In this document: positions 36,349 through 45,297 of the stretch, in pieces | Layout of the letters: the number at the start of each line of letters is the position of its first letter | Numbering within the stretch: the first letter of the stretch is position 1 | DNA from: Sphingomonas sp. Leaf21 | Lineage (GTDB): Bacteria; Pseudomonadota; Alphaproteobacteria; Sphingomonadales; Sphingomonadaceae | Direction of reading: 5' to 3' | DNA: 64,000 nucleotides | Assembly (NCBI RefSeq): GCF_916858675.1 | Contig: NZ_CAKASM010000003.1 | Location: 84,672-148,671, forward strand | The notes under the pieces: generated by a model | Seen by the model: only the letters and a program-made list of their open reading frames with translations | Databases searched by the model: none | What the model was told of the DNA's origin: nothing | Program-made: the position numbers and the translations under genes

Positions 36349-36460
36349 ATGGCCCCCAGCTTTCCACATCTTTGCGCCCCGCCTGGCCGTTCCCCGATTG
36401 ACTTGAAACCACCTGCCCGGCAGAGGGCGCGGTGTCGATGTCGGACATATCCGGCATAGG

Positions 36461-36668
36461 CGCGCGCGGGAGAGCGTCGGGTTCATCTTTCAGGTGACGA
36501 AACCCGGCCGCCGAAGGAGCAACCACCCCGGAATCTCTCAGGCAAACGGGACCGCGATCGCCATCGACACTCTGGAAAGCGCGCGTCGGCCCCGGGTCGT
36601 CGCGCCACCGAAGGGGTAAGCCGGAATTTCCGGCGAAAGCTCTCAGGTTCCGTGACAGAGGGGGATCG
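36461..36668 (+). promoter_or_regulatory. Tandem glycine riboswitch
   Basis: Two glycine aptamers in series precede gcvT. Aptamer 1 (about 36461-36556) has GGGAGAGCG, GCCGAAGGAGCAA and CTCTCAGGCAAACGGGACCG. Aptamer 2 (about 36568-36668) has CTGGAAAGCG, ACCGAAGGGGTAAGCC and GAAAGCTCTCAGGTTCCGTG then ACAGAG. The conserved GCCGAAGG/CTCTCAGG pairs of both aptamers are seen. Glycine binding is expected to turn on the downstream glycine cleavage genes. Confidence 0.95.
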
Positions 36669-36724
36669 TATCGGGTAGGAGACGCACGTCCCTAGCCGAC
36701 ACCCTTTTGACGGAGACCGGCCCC

Positions 36725-37900
36725 GTGAGCGACACCGCAGACCTGAATGTAGAAGACGCCCCCGAGGGTCAGGAGATCATCCAGACGCTGCCGCTGGACG
36801 CCTGGCACCGGGCGCGCGGGGGGCGGATGGTCCCGTTCGCGGGCTATCACATGCCCGTCCAGTATGAAGGCATCATGGCCGAGCATCTCTGGACCCGCGA
36901 GTCGGCCGGGCTGTTCGACGTCAGCCATATGGGGCAGGTGGTCTTCACCGGCGAGAACGGCCTGGGCCCGGTCATCGCCGCGCTGGAAAAGGTCCTGCCG
37001 GGCGATATCACCGGCCTTGGCGATCGCAAGAACCGCTATTCGCTGCTGCTCAACGAAGAGGGCGGCATCCTCGACGACCTGATGGTGACGAAGCGCACGC
37101 TCGACGGCGCCGAGGAGCTTTACATGGTCGTCAACGGCGCGACCAAATATGACGATATCGCCTATCTGCTCGACTTCATCCCCGACGATGCGACGCTGAA
37201 CCTGCTCGACGAGCAGGCGCTGCTGGCGCTCCAGGGGCCGAAGGCGGTCGACGCGCTGTCGCGGATCGTGCCGGGCGTCGAGGCACTGGTGTTCATGACC
37301 GCCGCCGACTTCAGCTGGAACGACGTGCCGCTGTGGACCAGCCGCTCGGGCTATACCGGCGAGGATGGTTACGAAATCTCGATCCCGGCCGAACATGCGG
37401 CCGCCTTCGCCGACCTGCTTTGCGAGCAGGCGGAAGTGAAGCCGATCGGTCTGGGCGCGCGCGACTCGCTGCGCCTGGAGGCGGGGCTGCCGCTCTATGG
37501 CCATGACCTCGACCCAGAGACGACGCCGGTGATGGCCGATCTGGGCTTCGCGCTCGCCAAGAAGCGTCGCGAGGCGGCCGACTTCCTGGGCGCCGGGCGT
37601 ATCCTCGCCGAGCGCGAGAACGGCCCCGCCGTCAAGCGCGTCGGCCTGACCGTCGCGGGCCGCCAGCCGGTGCGCGAGGGCGCGTCGGTGGTCGCCGAGG
37701 ACGGATCGGTCATCGGCCGCGTGACCAGCGGCGGCTTCGCCCCCTCGATGGGCGCGCCGATCGCCATGGCTTATGTGCCGACCGGGCTGGCGACGCCCGG
37801 CACGACCCTCAAACTGCTTCAACGCGGCAAGACGCATGACGCCACCGTCACGGCGATGCCGTTCGTCCCCCATCGTTACGTTCGTTCAGGAGCCAAGTGA
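36725..37900 (+). CDS. gcvT: Glycine cleavage system aminomethyltransferase (T protein)
   Basis: Transfers the methylene group from the aminomethyl-lipoyl H protein to tetrahydrofolate and releases ammonia. [47 protein letters not shown] and [20 protein letters not shown] are T-protein motifs. A GTG at 36725 with GGAGA 8 bases ahead is preferred; a TTG six codons upstream is the alternative. 391 residues. It sits under the tandem glycine riboswitch and is first of gcvT-H-PA-PB. Confidence 0.96.
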   Translation: MSDTADLNVEDAPEGQEIIQTLPLDAWHRARGGRMVPFAGYHMPVQYEGIMAEHLWTRESAGLFDVSHMGQVVFTGENGLGPVIAALEKVLPGDITGLGDRKNRYSLLLNEEGGILDDLMVTKRTLDGAEELYMVVNGATKYDDIAYLLDFIPDDATLNLLDEQALLALQGPKAVDALSRIVPGVEALVFMTAADFSWNDVPLWTSRSGYTGEDGYEISIPAEHAAAFADLLCEQAEVKPIGLGARDSLRLEAGLPLYGHDLDPETTPVMADLGFALAKKRREAADFLGAGRILAERENGPAVKRVGLTVAGRQPVREGASVVAEDGSVIGRVTSGGFAPSMGAPIAMAYVPTGLATPGTTLKLLQRGKTHDATVTAMPFVPHRYVRSGAK

Positions 37901-37902
37901 CC

Positions 37903-38274
37903 ATGAGCCGCTATTTCACCGAAGATCATGAGTGGATCGACGTCGACGGTGATGTCGGCACGGTCGGCATCTCCGATTACGCGCAGGGCGCGCTGGGCGA
38001 TATCGTGTTCGTCGACGTGCCCGAGGAAGGCCGCGCGCTGTCCAAGGGCGACGAGGCCGCGGTGGTCGAGTCGGTCAAGGCCGCGTCGGACGTGTACGCG
38101 CCGGTGTCGGGCGCCGTGGTCGAGGGCAATGCCCAGCTCGCCGACGAACCCGCGCTGGTGAACAGCGATCCGGAGGGCGAGGGCTGGTTCTTCAAGATCA
38201 CGCTGTCGGACGCGTCGGAGCTGGACGCCCTGATGGACGAAACCGCCTACGCCGCGTTCGTCGCCAAGCTGTGA
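37903..38274 (+). CDS. gcvH: Glycine cleavage system H protein
   Basis: Lipoyl carrier that shuttles the aminomethyl group between P, T and L proteins. [20 protein letters not shown] is the usual start, and the lipoylated Lys is residue 59 in [14 protein letters not shown]. 123 residues, typical. The ATG at 37903 matches the family; a GTG two codons upstream overlaps the gcvT stop. AGGAG lies 10 bases ahead of the ATG. A repeat-filled 199-base gap separates it from gcvPA. Confidence 0.97.
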   Translation: MSRYFTEDHEWIDVDGDVGTVGISDYAQGALGDIVFVDVPEEGRALSKGDEAAVVESVKAASDVYAPVSGAVVEGNAQLADEPALVNSDPEGEGWFFKITLSDASELDALMDETAYAAFVAKL

Positions 38275-38310
38275 TCTGATGCCCCTCCCTGCATAGGGTA
38301 GGGGCCTTCT

Positions 38311-38425
38311 TCCTCCCCTCCCGCAGGCGGGAGGGGTCGGGGGAGGGGACTCGCTCTCCTCCAGCGCCATCGCCTGCCGAAGCCGGGTGCCCTCCCCCGG
38401 CCCCTCCCGCCTGCGGGAGGGGAGA
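38311..38425. repeat. Family A repeat inside the gcv operon
   Basis: CCTCCCCTCCCGCAGGCGGG and its inverted copy ending CCCCTCCCGCCTGCGGGAGG flank about 50 bases. It splits gcvH from gcvPA, which are otherwise adjacent in operons of this type. The 48 bases from the repeat to the gcvPA start contain GGAGGGCGGAG. Confidence 0.88.
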
Positions 38426-38473
38426 AGAAGAAGCCCTCCGCTCGGCGGCGGGGGCGAAGAGGAGGGCGGAGAA

Positions 38474-39841
38474 ATGGAACGCATGCGCTACCTGCCCCTT
38501 ACCTCTTCCGATCGGGCCGAGATGCTCTCGGTCATCGGCGCGGGCTCGGTCGACGACCTGTTCGTCGACGTGCCCGAATCCGCGCGCCTGTCCGGCCCCA
38601 TCGAGGGGCTGCCCAACCACGCGTCCGAACTGGCGGTCGAGCGGCACATGACCGCGCTCGCCCGCAAGAACATGGTCGCGGGCGACGTGCCCTTCTTCCT
38701 GGGCTGCGGCGCGTATCGCCATCATGTCCCCGCCAGCGTCGATCACCTGATCCAGCGCGGCGAGTTCCTGACCGCCTACACGCCCTATCAGCCGGAAATC
38801 GCGCAGGGCACATTGCAGATGCTGTTCGAGTTCCAGACGCAGGTCGCGCGTCTGCTCGGCACCGATGTCGCCAACGCCTCCATGTACGACGGCTCGACCG
38901 CCTGCTGGGAAGCGATCGGCATGGCGCGGCGCATCACCAAGAAGGCCAAGGCGATCCTGTCGTCGGGCCTGCACCCGCATTATGTTTCGGTCGCCAGGAC
39001 GATGGCCAAATATACCGGCGACACGCTGGAGACGGCCGCGCCCGTCCTGACCGCCGAGACCGATATCGACCAGATGATCGCGGCGATCGACGCCGACACG
39101 TCCTGTGTCGTGGTCCAGTATCCGGACATTCTCGGCCGCATCGCCGACCTGACCCCGCTGGCGGAGGCCTGCCACGCCAAGAAGGCGCTGCTGATCGCGG
39201 TCGTGACCGAGCCGGTCGCGCTGGGCGCGATCCGCTCGCCGGGCGAGATGGACGCCGATATCGTCGTCGGCGAAGGCCAGTCGCTGGGCGTCGGGCTTCA
39301 GTTCGGTGGCCCTTATGTGGGCCTGATGGGCTGCAAGGATAAGTATATCCGCCAGATGCCGGGCCGCTTCTGTGGCGAGACGGTGGACGCGGACGGCAAG
39401 CGCGGCTTCGTGCTGACGCTGTCGACGCGCGAGCAGCATATCCGCCGCGAAAAGGCGACGTCGAACATCTGTACCAACTCCGGTCTGTGTGCGCTCGCCT
39501 TCTCGATCCACATGACGCTGCTGGGCGAGGCGGGCCTGCGCCGCATGGCGGGGATCAACCACGCGAACGCCTGCCGCGCGGCCGATCGTCTGGCGAAGGT
39601 GCCGGGCGTCAAGCTGGTCAACGACACGTTCTTCAACGAGTTCACGCTGGATCTGGGTCGCGAGGCGCGGCCCATCGTGCGGACGCTCGCCGAGCGCGGC
39701 GTACTGGCGGGCGTGTCGCTCGGGCGGCTCTATCCGGGCGAGGAGGCTCTCGCGAACGGACTGGTGGTGGCGGTCACCGAGACGGTGACGGCGGAGGATA
39801 TCGAGACGCTTGCCCAAGCGCTTGAGGAGGTGCTGGCATGA
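38474..39841 (+). CDS. gcvPA: Glycine dehydrogenase (decarboxylating) subunit 1
   Basis: N-terminal-half subunit of the split P protein, which decarboxylates glycine with PLP. MRYLPLTSSDRAEMLSVIGA, GCGAYRHHVPASVDHLIQRG, FLTAYTPYQPEIAQGTLQML, YDGSTACWEA and EKATSNICTNSGLCALAFSI are diagnostic. 455 residues. The ATG at 38474 has GGAGGG 7 bases ahead; the ATG at 38483 would give the commonest family N-terminus. It overlaps gcvPB by 4 bases. Confidence 0.96.
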   Translation: MERMRYLPLTSSDRAEMLSVIGAGSVDDLFVDVPESARLSGPIEGLPNHASELAVERHMTALARKNMVAGDVPFFLGCGAYRHHVPASVDHLIQRGEFLTAYTPYQPEIAQGTLQMLFEFQTQVARLLGTDVANASMYDGSTACWEAIGMARRITKKAKAILSSGLHPHYVSVARTMAKYTGDTLETAAPVLTAETDIDQMIAAIDADTSCVVVQYPDILGRIADLTPLAEACHAKKALLIAVVTEPVALGAIRSPGEMDADIVVGEGQSLGVGLQFGGPYVGLMGCKDKYIRQMPGRFCGETVDADGKRGFVLTLSTREQHIRREKATSNICTNSGLCALAFSIHMTLLGEAGLRRMAGINHANACRAADRLAKVPGVKLVNDTFFNEFTLDLGREARPIVRTLAERGVLAGVSLGRLYPGEEALANGLVVAVTETVTAEDIETLAQALEEVLA

Positions 39842-41394
39842 CGATCAACCAGAGCGGCTGGAAGCCCACGAGCCCCGAAGCCAACACGGGCGAAGCGCAG
39901 GCGACCTTCACCGGCAACCGCGCGCTGATGCTGGAAGAAAAGCTGATCTTCGAGATCGGCGATACCGACACCACGGGTGTCGACTTTGCGGACGGCGATG
40001 TCGCGGGTTCGCGACTGGGCGACCTGTCGCGCAAGAGCCCCATCGGCCTGCCTGGCCTGTCGGAGCCGGAGACGGTGCGCCACTATACCCGTCTGTCGAG
40101 GCAGAATTACGCGATCGACCTGGGGCTCTTCCCGCTCGGCTCGTGCACGATGAAGCACAATCCGCGCCTGAACGAGAAGATGGCGCGCCTCGGCGGTTTC
40201 AGTGACATTCACCCGCTCGCACCCGTCGACACGGTACAGGGCGCGCTGGAGGTCATTCACCAGCTGGCGCACTGGCTGGTCACGCTGACCGGCATGACCT
40301 CGGTCGCGATGAGCCCCAAGGCGGGCGCGCATGGCGAGCTGTGCGGTATCCTGGCGATCAAGGCGGCGCTGGAGAAGCGCGGCGAGGGCCATCGCAAGGT
40401 GATCCTGGTGCCCGAATCGGCGCACGGCACCAACCCGGCGACGGCGGCGTTCGCGGGCTTCTCGGTCGAGGATATTCCCGCGACCGCTGATGGGCGCGTC
40501 GACACGGCGGCGCTGAAAGGCCGTCTGGGGCCGGACGTGGCGGGCGTGATGATCACCAACCCGAACACCTGCGGCCTGTTCGAGCGCGATCTGAAGGACA
40601 TTTCCGACGCGGTCCATGCCGCTGGCGGATACGTCTATTGCGACGGCGCGAACTTCAACGCGATCGTGGGCCGCGTGCGTCCGGGCGATCTGGGCGTCGA
40701 TGCGATGCACATCAACCTGCACAAGACCTTCTCGACCCCGCATGGCGGCGGCGGGCCGGGTTCGGGGCCGGTCGTGTTCTCCGAGGCGCTGACGCCGTTC
40801 GCGCCGCTGCCCTTCGTCGAGAAGACGGGCGAGGGCTTCCGGCTGGTCGAGGAAGAGAATGCCGACGACCATCACGCCGACAGCTTCGGCCGGATGGTCG
40901 CCTTCCACGGCCAGATGGGCATGTTCACCCGCGCGCTGACCTATATCCTCAGCCACGGTGCGGACGGCCTGCGCCAGGTCGCGGAGGATGCGGTGCTCAA
41001 CGCGAACTACGTCCTGCGCAGCCTCGAGAACACCCTCGACGCCCCCTTCGCCAAGAGCGGGCCGTGTATGCACGAAGCCATCTTCTCGGACGAGGGACTG
41101 GCCGAGGGCTTCTCGACGATCGACGTCGCCAAGGCGCTGATCGACGAGGGTTTCCACCCGATGACCATGTATTTCCCGCTGGTCGTCCACGGCGCGATGC
41201 TGGTCGAGCCGACCGAAACCGAGTCCAAGGCGGCGCTCGACCAGTTCATCGGCGCGCTGGCGTCGGTGGCGGAGCGGGCCAAGGCGGGCGACGCGTCGCT
41301 CAAGACCGCGCCGCACTTCGCGCCGCGCGCGCGGCTCGACGAAACGCTGGCCGCGCGCAAGCCCGTGCTGGTGTGGAAGGACAAGGCGGCCTGA
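39838..41394 (+). CDS. gcvPB: Glycine dehydrogenase (decarboxylating) subunit 2
   Basis: C-terminal-half subunit of the split P protein; carries the PLP lysine, residue 296 in INLHKTFSTPHGGGGPGSGP. LFPLGSCTMKHNPRLNEKMA, SAHGTNPATAAFAGF and NPNTCGLFERD are further marks. 518 residues, normal. The start overlaps the gcvPA stop (ATGA). Last gene of the gcv operon; a large hairpin follows. Confidence 0.97.
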   Translation: MTINQSGWKPTSPEANTGEAQATFTGNRALMLEEKLIFEIGDTDTTGVDFADGDVAGSRLGDLSRKSPIGLPGLSEPETVRHYTRLSRQNYAIDLGLFPLGSCTMKHNPRLNEKMARLGGFSDIHPLAPVDTVQGALEVIHQLAHWLVTLTGMTSVAMSPKAGAHGELCGILAIKAALEKRGEGHRKVILVPESAHGTNPATAAFAGFSVEDIPATADGRVDTAALKGRLGPDVAGVMITNPNTCGLFERDLKDISDAVHAAGGYVYCDGANFNAIVGRVRPGDLGVDAMHINLHKTFSTPHGGGGPGSGPVVFSEALTPFAPLPFVEKTGEGFRLVEEENADDHHADSFGRMVAFHGQMGMFTRALTYILSHGADGLRQVAEDAVLNANYVLRSLENTLDAPFAKSGPCMHEAIFSDEGLAEGFSTIDVAKALIDEGFHPMTMYFPLVVHGAMLVEPTETESKAALDQFIGALASVAERAKAGDASLKTAPHFAPRARLDETLAARKPVLVWKDKAA

Positions 41395-41400
41395 TCGGCG

Positions 41401-41450
41401 ACACCTCCCCCCTTCCCATCCGCCAGAGGCATGGGAGGGTGGAGGGTGTT
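41401..41450. terminator. Long hairpin after the gcv operon, possible terminator
   Basis: ACACCTCC and CCTTCCCAT (41401-41419) can pair with ATGGGAGGG and GGAGGGTGT (41431-41449) around a 10-base loop. The position between convergent gcvPB and the SemiSWEET gene suits a bidirectional terminator, but there is no long T tract. Confidence 0.5.
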
Positions 41451-41455
41451 CTCGC

Positions 41456-41713
41456 TCAGAGCGCCGTGAACAGCGAAATCCCGCCCAGTATCACCCCCGG
41501 CGCGTTGGCGAACACGATCGGCCAGTCCCGCTTTTCGCGAAGGAAGCCATAGGCCACCCAGAGCGAACAGTTGATCATCGTCGCCAGCGGCTGGATCACC
41601 GACCCCTTTTGTCCCGCCAGATTGAGCTGGATCTGGTCGATATAGGACAGGTACATCGCGACCGCCGTTGCCGTCGCGATCCAGCCGAGCAACATCAGTT
41701 TCCGTTCGCTCAC
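41456..41713 (-). CDS. SemiSWEET-type sugar transporter
   Basis: An 85-residue protein with three membrane helices, the single-unit MtN3/saliva fold that dimerises to form a SWEET-like sugar transporter. LGWIATATAVAMYLSYIDQI, QKGSVIQPLATMINCSLWVA and YGFLREKRDWPIVFANAPGV match the family; the Asn in helix 2-3 (TMINC) is the likely sugar contact. A GTG at 41713 gives the expected length; an ATG six codons inside also fits. It is divergent from bluB. Confidence 0.82.
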   Translation of the reverse strand: MSERKLMLLGWIATATAVAMYLSYIDQIQLNLAGQKGSVIQPLATMINCSLWVAYGFLREKRDWPIVFANAPGVILGGISLFTAL

Positions 41714-41814
41714 AGGCCCTTGGTCTCCTCGTTTGATGACAGATAAATCGATTGAAGCGCGGGCCTGCAACGCGCAAGCGGGGCGGGATGGTCCGAGCCG
41801 GGGAGGGGACAGAC

Positions 41815-42438
41815 ATGCGCTTCGACGCTGAGGTGGCCGCCACGCTCGAGGCCATCCTGCGCTGGCGACGGGACGTCCGCCACTTCCGGACCGATCCGGT
41901 CGATGAGGCGGTGCTGGCGCGGCTGGCCGATCTGATGGCGCTCGCGCCCTCGGTCGGCAATGCGCGGCCGTGGCGGGTCATCCGGGTGGAGGATGCCGCC
42001 CTGCGTGCCGCGGTCCGTGCGAATTTCCGGTGTTGCGACGAGGCTGCGGCGGCGGACTATGCGGGCGAGCAGGCGGCAGCCTATCGCGCGCTCAAGCTCG
42101 CCGGGCTCGATGCCGCGCCGGTGCAACTGGCGGTCTTCACCCATATCGATCCTGCCGAGGGTCATGGCCTGGGTCGTCGCACCATGCCCGAGACACTGCG
42201 CCAGTCGACCGCGATGGCGATCCATAGCCTGTGGCTGGCGGCGCGGGCGGTCAATCTGGGTATGGGAATGGTGTCGATCCTCGATCCCGCCGAGATGGCG
42301 CGCATCTTCGCGGCGCCGGAGGATTGGGTGTTCTCGGCCTATCTGTGCCTGGGCCATGCCGAATGGGACGACGACACGCCGCTGCTCCACCGGACGGGGT
42401 GGCAGGAGAATGCGCCGACCGGGTGGGAGGTTCGCTGA
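41815..42438 (+). CDS. bluB: 5,6-dimethylbenzimidazole synthase BluB
   Basis: Nitroreductase-fold enzyme that breaks down FMNH2 with oxygen to form DMB, the lower ligand of vitamin B12. RWRRDVRHFRTDPVDEAVL, LAPSVGNARPWRVIRVED, LKLAGLDAAPVQLAVF, GHGLGRRTMPETLRQSTAMA and GMGMVSILDPAEMARIF match BluB rather than general nitroreductases. 207 residues. GGGGAGGGG ahead of the ATG at 41815 fixes the start. No other cobalamin gene is in the window. Confidence 0.9.
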   Translation: MRFDAEVAATLEAILRWRRDVRHFRTDPVDEAVLARLADLMALAPSVGNARPWRVIRVEDAALRAAVRANFRCCDEAAAADYAGEQAAAYRALKLAGLDAAPVQLAVFTHIDPAEGHGLGRRTMPETLRQSTAMAIHSLWLAARAVNLGMGMVSILDPAEMARIFAAPEDWVFSAYLCLGHAEWDDDTPLLHRTGWQENAPTGWEVR

Positions 42439-42463
42439 CCCCATCCCCCCGTGCCAAGGAGGA

Positions 42464-43360
42464 TCAATCCTCCGGCGCGGTGGTCATGGTCTGCTGCTTG
42501 CCCAGTCGCTGTTCGCGCCAGACGATGAACAGGCCGCTGGCGATGATGATCGGCGCGCCCAGCCAGGTACTGGTCGCGGGCAGCACCCCGAAGATCAGCC
42601 AGCCATAGACGGTCGCCCAGATCAGTCCCGAATAGTCCATCGGCACGACCGCCGCGACCGGTGCCAGCCGTGACGCCGCCGTGAGCGCGATCTGGCCGAG
42701 GCCACCGACCAGGCCGATCGACACCAATATCGCCCAGGTGGCCCAGTCATGACCCTGGATGTGAAAGGCATAGGGCAGCGCGATGCAGGGCAGGGTCAGC
42801 GTCGTGAAATAGAACACGGTCGTTCCCGCCGGTTCCTCGCGCAACTGGCGCAGCAGGATCGCCACGATCGCGACGAACATCGCCGCCAGCAGGCCGACGC
42901 CCGCCCCGAACAGCGACATGTCGTTCGCCCCCGGCCGCACGACGACCAGCACGCCCGCGAAGCCGATCAGCACCGCGCTCCAGCGCTGGATGCCGGTCCG
43001 CTCGCGAAGCACCAGCGCGCCGAGCAGGGTCGCGAAGATCGGCACGGTGAACTGGAACGTCGTCGCCTCCGCCAGCGGCAGCAGCAGCACCGCGCCGAAG
43101 GTGAAGACCATGCCGACCAGCCCCACCATCGATCGCGCCAGATGCCCCCTGAACCGCGTCGTCCGCAGCGACCCCAGCCCCGGCCCCGCCAGCACGAAGG
43201 CCAGCACGACGGGCAGCGCGCAGGCCTGTCTCCAGAACATGGTTTCGAACAGGGTCGCCCCGCGCGATTCGGCCAGCTTGATGAGCGCCGACATGGTCGA
43301 CAGGAAGAAGATGGCGATCAGGCGCAGGCCGATGCCCTTGAGCACGCGGTCGCCGGTCAT
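42464..43360 (-). CDS. EamA/DMT-family transporter
   Basis: A 298-residue inner-membrane protein with ten predicted helices in two EamA repeats. The first repeat has STMSALIKLAESRGATLFET and FWRQACALPVVL; the second has AVVPMDYSGLIWATVYGWLI and FGVLPATSTWLGAPIIIASG. Probably a metabolite exporter; substrate unknown. A GGAGGA/TCCTCC hairpin overlaps its stop codon (42458-42473), between it and convergent bluB. Confidence 0.88.
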   Translation of the reverse strand: MTGDRVLKGIGLRLIAIFFLSTMSALIKLAESRGATLFETMFWRQACALPVVLAFVLAGPGLGSLRTTRFRGHLARSMVGLVGMVFTFGAVLLLPLAEATTFQFTVPIFATLLGALVLRERTGIQRWSAVLIGFAGVLVVVRPGANDMSLFGAGVGLLAAMFVAIVAILLRQLREEPAGTTVFYFTTLTLPCIALPYAFHIQGHDWATWAILVSIGLVGGLGQIALTAASRLAPVAAVVPMDYSGLIWATVYGWLIFGVLPATSTWLGAPIIIASGLFIVWREQRLGKQQTMTTAPED

Positions 43361-43452
43361 GCGGGCGTCCCTAAACGCTGGTCGGCCGCGACGTAACCCC
43401 GGACATGGTGAGCCCCTTGGCGAACCGCCCCCTTTGCCGCTATCGGGCGGGC

Positions 43453-44985
43453 ATGAAGCACGCTCTGTCCGTCACCCGCGACGCGGATTTCTCCGCCTGG
43501 TATCAGTCCGTCATCGCCGAGGGCGATCTGGCCGAGGAATCCGGGGTCCGTGGCTGCATGGTCATCCGCCCCTGGGGCTATGGCATCTGGGAGCGCATCC
43601 AGCGGCTGCTCGACGACCGCATCAAGGCGACGGGCCACGAGAATTGCTATTTCCCGCTGTTCATTCCCTTGAGCTATTTCGAGAAGGAGGCCGAGCATGT
43701 CGACGGCTTCGCCAAGGAGATGGCGGTCGTCACGCATCACCGGCTGATCGGCGATGGCAAGGGCGGGCTGGTTCCCGATCCCGAGGCGAAGCTGGAAGAG
43801 CCGCTGGTCGTGCGCCCGACCTCTGAAACGGTGATCGGCACGGCCTTTGCCCGCTGGGTCCAGTCGTGGCGCGACCTGCCGGTGCTGATCAACCAGTGGG
43901 CCAATGTCGTCCGCTGGGAAATGCGGACCCGCATGTTCCTGCGTACCGCGGAATTCCTGTGGCAGGAGGGGCATACCGCGCACGCCACGGTCGACGAGGC
44001 GCGGGGCGAGACGCTCCAGATGCTGGAGGTCTATCGCAGCTTCGCCGAGGACTGCCTCGCCATGCACGTCATCGCGGGCGAGAAGCCCGAGAACGAGCGC
44101 TTCCCCGGCGCGGTCGAAACCTATTCGATCGAGGCGATGATGCAGGACGGCAAGGCGCTGCAGGCGGGGACCAGCCATTTCCTGGGCGACAATTTCGCGA
44201 AGGCGCAGAATATCCGCTTCCAGAATGCCGAAGGCGGACTGGACTTCGCACAGACGACGAGCTGGGGCGTGTCGACCCGGATGATCGGCGGCATGATCAT
44301 GGTCCACGGCGACGATGACGGGATGCGCGTGCCGCCCCGGGTCGCACCGTGGCAGGTGGTGATCGTGCCCATGCTGCGCGACCAGCCCGAGGACGAGGCG
44401 CTGCTCGCCTATTGCCGCGACCTGCAAGGGGAACTGGTGGCGCAGTCGGCTCTGGGCGAGCCGATCCGCGCGATGGTCGATGCACGCGCGCAGAAGGCCG
44501 CGACCAAGCGCTGGGGCTGGGTCAAGAAGGGCGCGCCGGTCGTCATCGAGGTCGGCGGGCGCGACATGGCGGGTGGCAATGTCTCGGTGATCCGCCGCGA
44601 CCGGCTGTACCGCGAGGACGGCAAGCTCGACTCGGTCGTGCAACCGCGCGGCGATTTCGTGTCGGGTGTCGCCGATCTTCTGGCCGACATTCAGGGCGAA
44701 CTCCATCGCCAGTCGACCGAGCGCTTGAAGGCGCAGATCGTGCCGGTCGACGACTGGGCGGGCGTCGAGACGCATTTCGCGGAAGGGCAGAAGAACCCCG
44801 GCTGGGTCGATGTCCGCTGGGCCAAGCCCACGGGCGCGGAACTGGAGCAGGTGGTCGAGAAGCTGAAAGGCCTGAAGCTGACCATCCGCAACGCGCCGAT
44901 GGGCCAGACGGGCTGTGACGACGGTCCCTGCGTGTTCACCGGCCGCGCGGCGGTGGAGCGGGTGTTGATCGGTCGGGCGTATTGA
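43453..44985 (+). CDS. proS: Proline--tRNA ligase, archaeal/eukaryotic-like (type 3)
   Basis: Charges tRNA-Pro. Features are of type 3 ProRS: GCMVIRPWGYGIWERIQRLL, ENCYFPLFIPLSYFEKEAEH, PLVVRPTSETVIGTAFARWV, TAEFLWQEGHTAHATVDEA and TSHFLGDNFAKA. There is no editing INS domain, and the extra C-terminal domain ends in Tyr (VLIGRAY), which in this type folds back towards the active site. 510 residues. The ATG at 43453 gives MKHALSVTRDADFSAWYQ. Confidence 0.95.
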   Translation: MKHALSVTRDADFSAWYQSVIAEGDLAEESGVRGCMVIRPWGYGIWERIQRLLDDRIKATGHENCYFPLFIPLSYFEKEAEHVDGFAKEMAVVTHHRLIGDGKGGLVPDPEAKLEEPLVVRPTSETVIGTAFARWVQSWRDLPVLINQWANVVRWEMRTRMFLRTAEFLWQEGHTAHATVDEARGETLQMLEVYRSFAEDCLAMHVIAGEKPENERFPGAVETYSIEAMMQDGKALQAGTSHFLGDNFAKAQNIRFQNAEGGLDFAQTTSWGVSTRMIGGMIMVHGDDDGMRVPPRVAPWQVVIVPMLRDQPEDEALLAYCRDLQGELVAQSALGEPIRAMVDARAQKAATKRWGWVKKGAPVVIEVGGRDMAGGNVSVIRRDRLYREDGKLDSVVQPRGDFVSGVADLLADIQGELHRQSTERLKAQIVPVDDWAGVETHFAEGQKNPGWVDVRWAKPTGAELEQVVEKLKGLKLTIRNAPMGQTGCDDGPCVFTGRAAVERVLIGRAY

Positions 44986-45040
44986 TCAAGTTCCCTTCCT
45001 CCCACGATCGGTAGGAGGGGACCTGCGAACTCGCCACTAG

Positions 45041-45257
45041 CACGCCCCTCCCGCAGGCGGGAGGGGATGGGGGAGGGTTGGGAGTCTCACCGAGACCATC
45101 GCTTGCGGCCCTGCCCTCCCCCAACCCCTCCCGCCTGCGGGAAGGGAGCAAGAAGGAGGCGTCCCTCCCGCCTGCGGGAGGGGAGCAAGAAGGGGGCGTG
45201 CCTCCCGCCTGCGGGAGGGGAGCAAGAAGGGGGCGTCCCTCCCGCCTGCGGGAGGGG
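45041..45257. repeat. Family A repeat cluster between proS and rnr
   Basis: An inverted pair (CGCCCCTCCCGCAGGCGGGA at 45043 onward; CCCTCCCCCAACCCCTCCCG from 45115) merges into a direct tandem array. This fills the 312-base gap between convergent proS and rnr. Nothing else is visible in the gap. Confidence 0.88.
45127..45257. repeat. 37-base tandem array of a family A half-palindrome
   Basis: Three full copies (45127-45163, 45164-45200, 45201-45237) and a partial fourth (45238-45257) of a 37-base unit. Each begins CCTCCCGCCTGCGGGAGGGG and continues AGCAAGAAGGGGGCGTC. Copies differ at only a few positions. The rigid period suggests slippage or recombination expansion of one repeat. Confidence 0.93.
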
Positions 45258-45297
45258 GTAGGAAAAGGGGCCGTCCTGCCTGCGGCAGGCGCGTTCC

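Noticed and set aside
45041..45257. CRISPR array
   Set aside because: The repeats are contiguous with no unique spacers, are themselves palindromic GC-rich units, and no cas gene is near.
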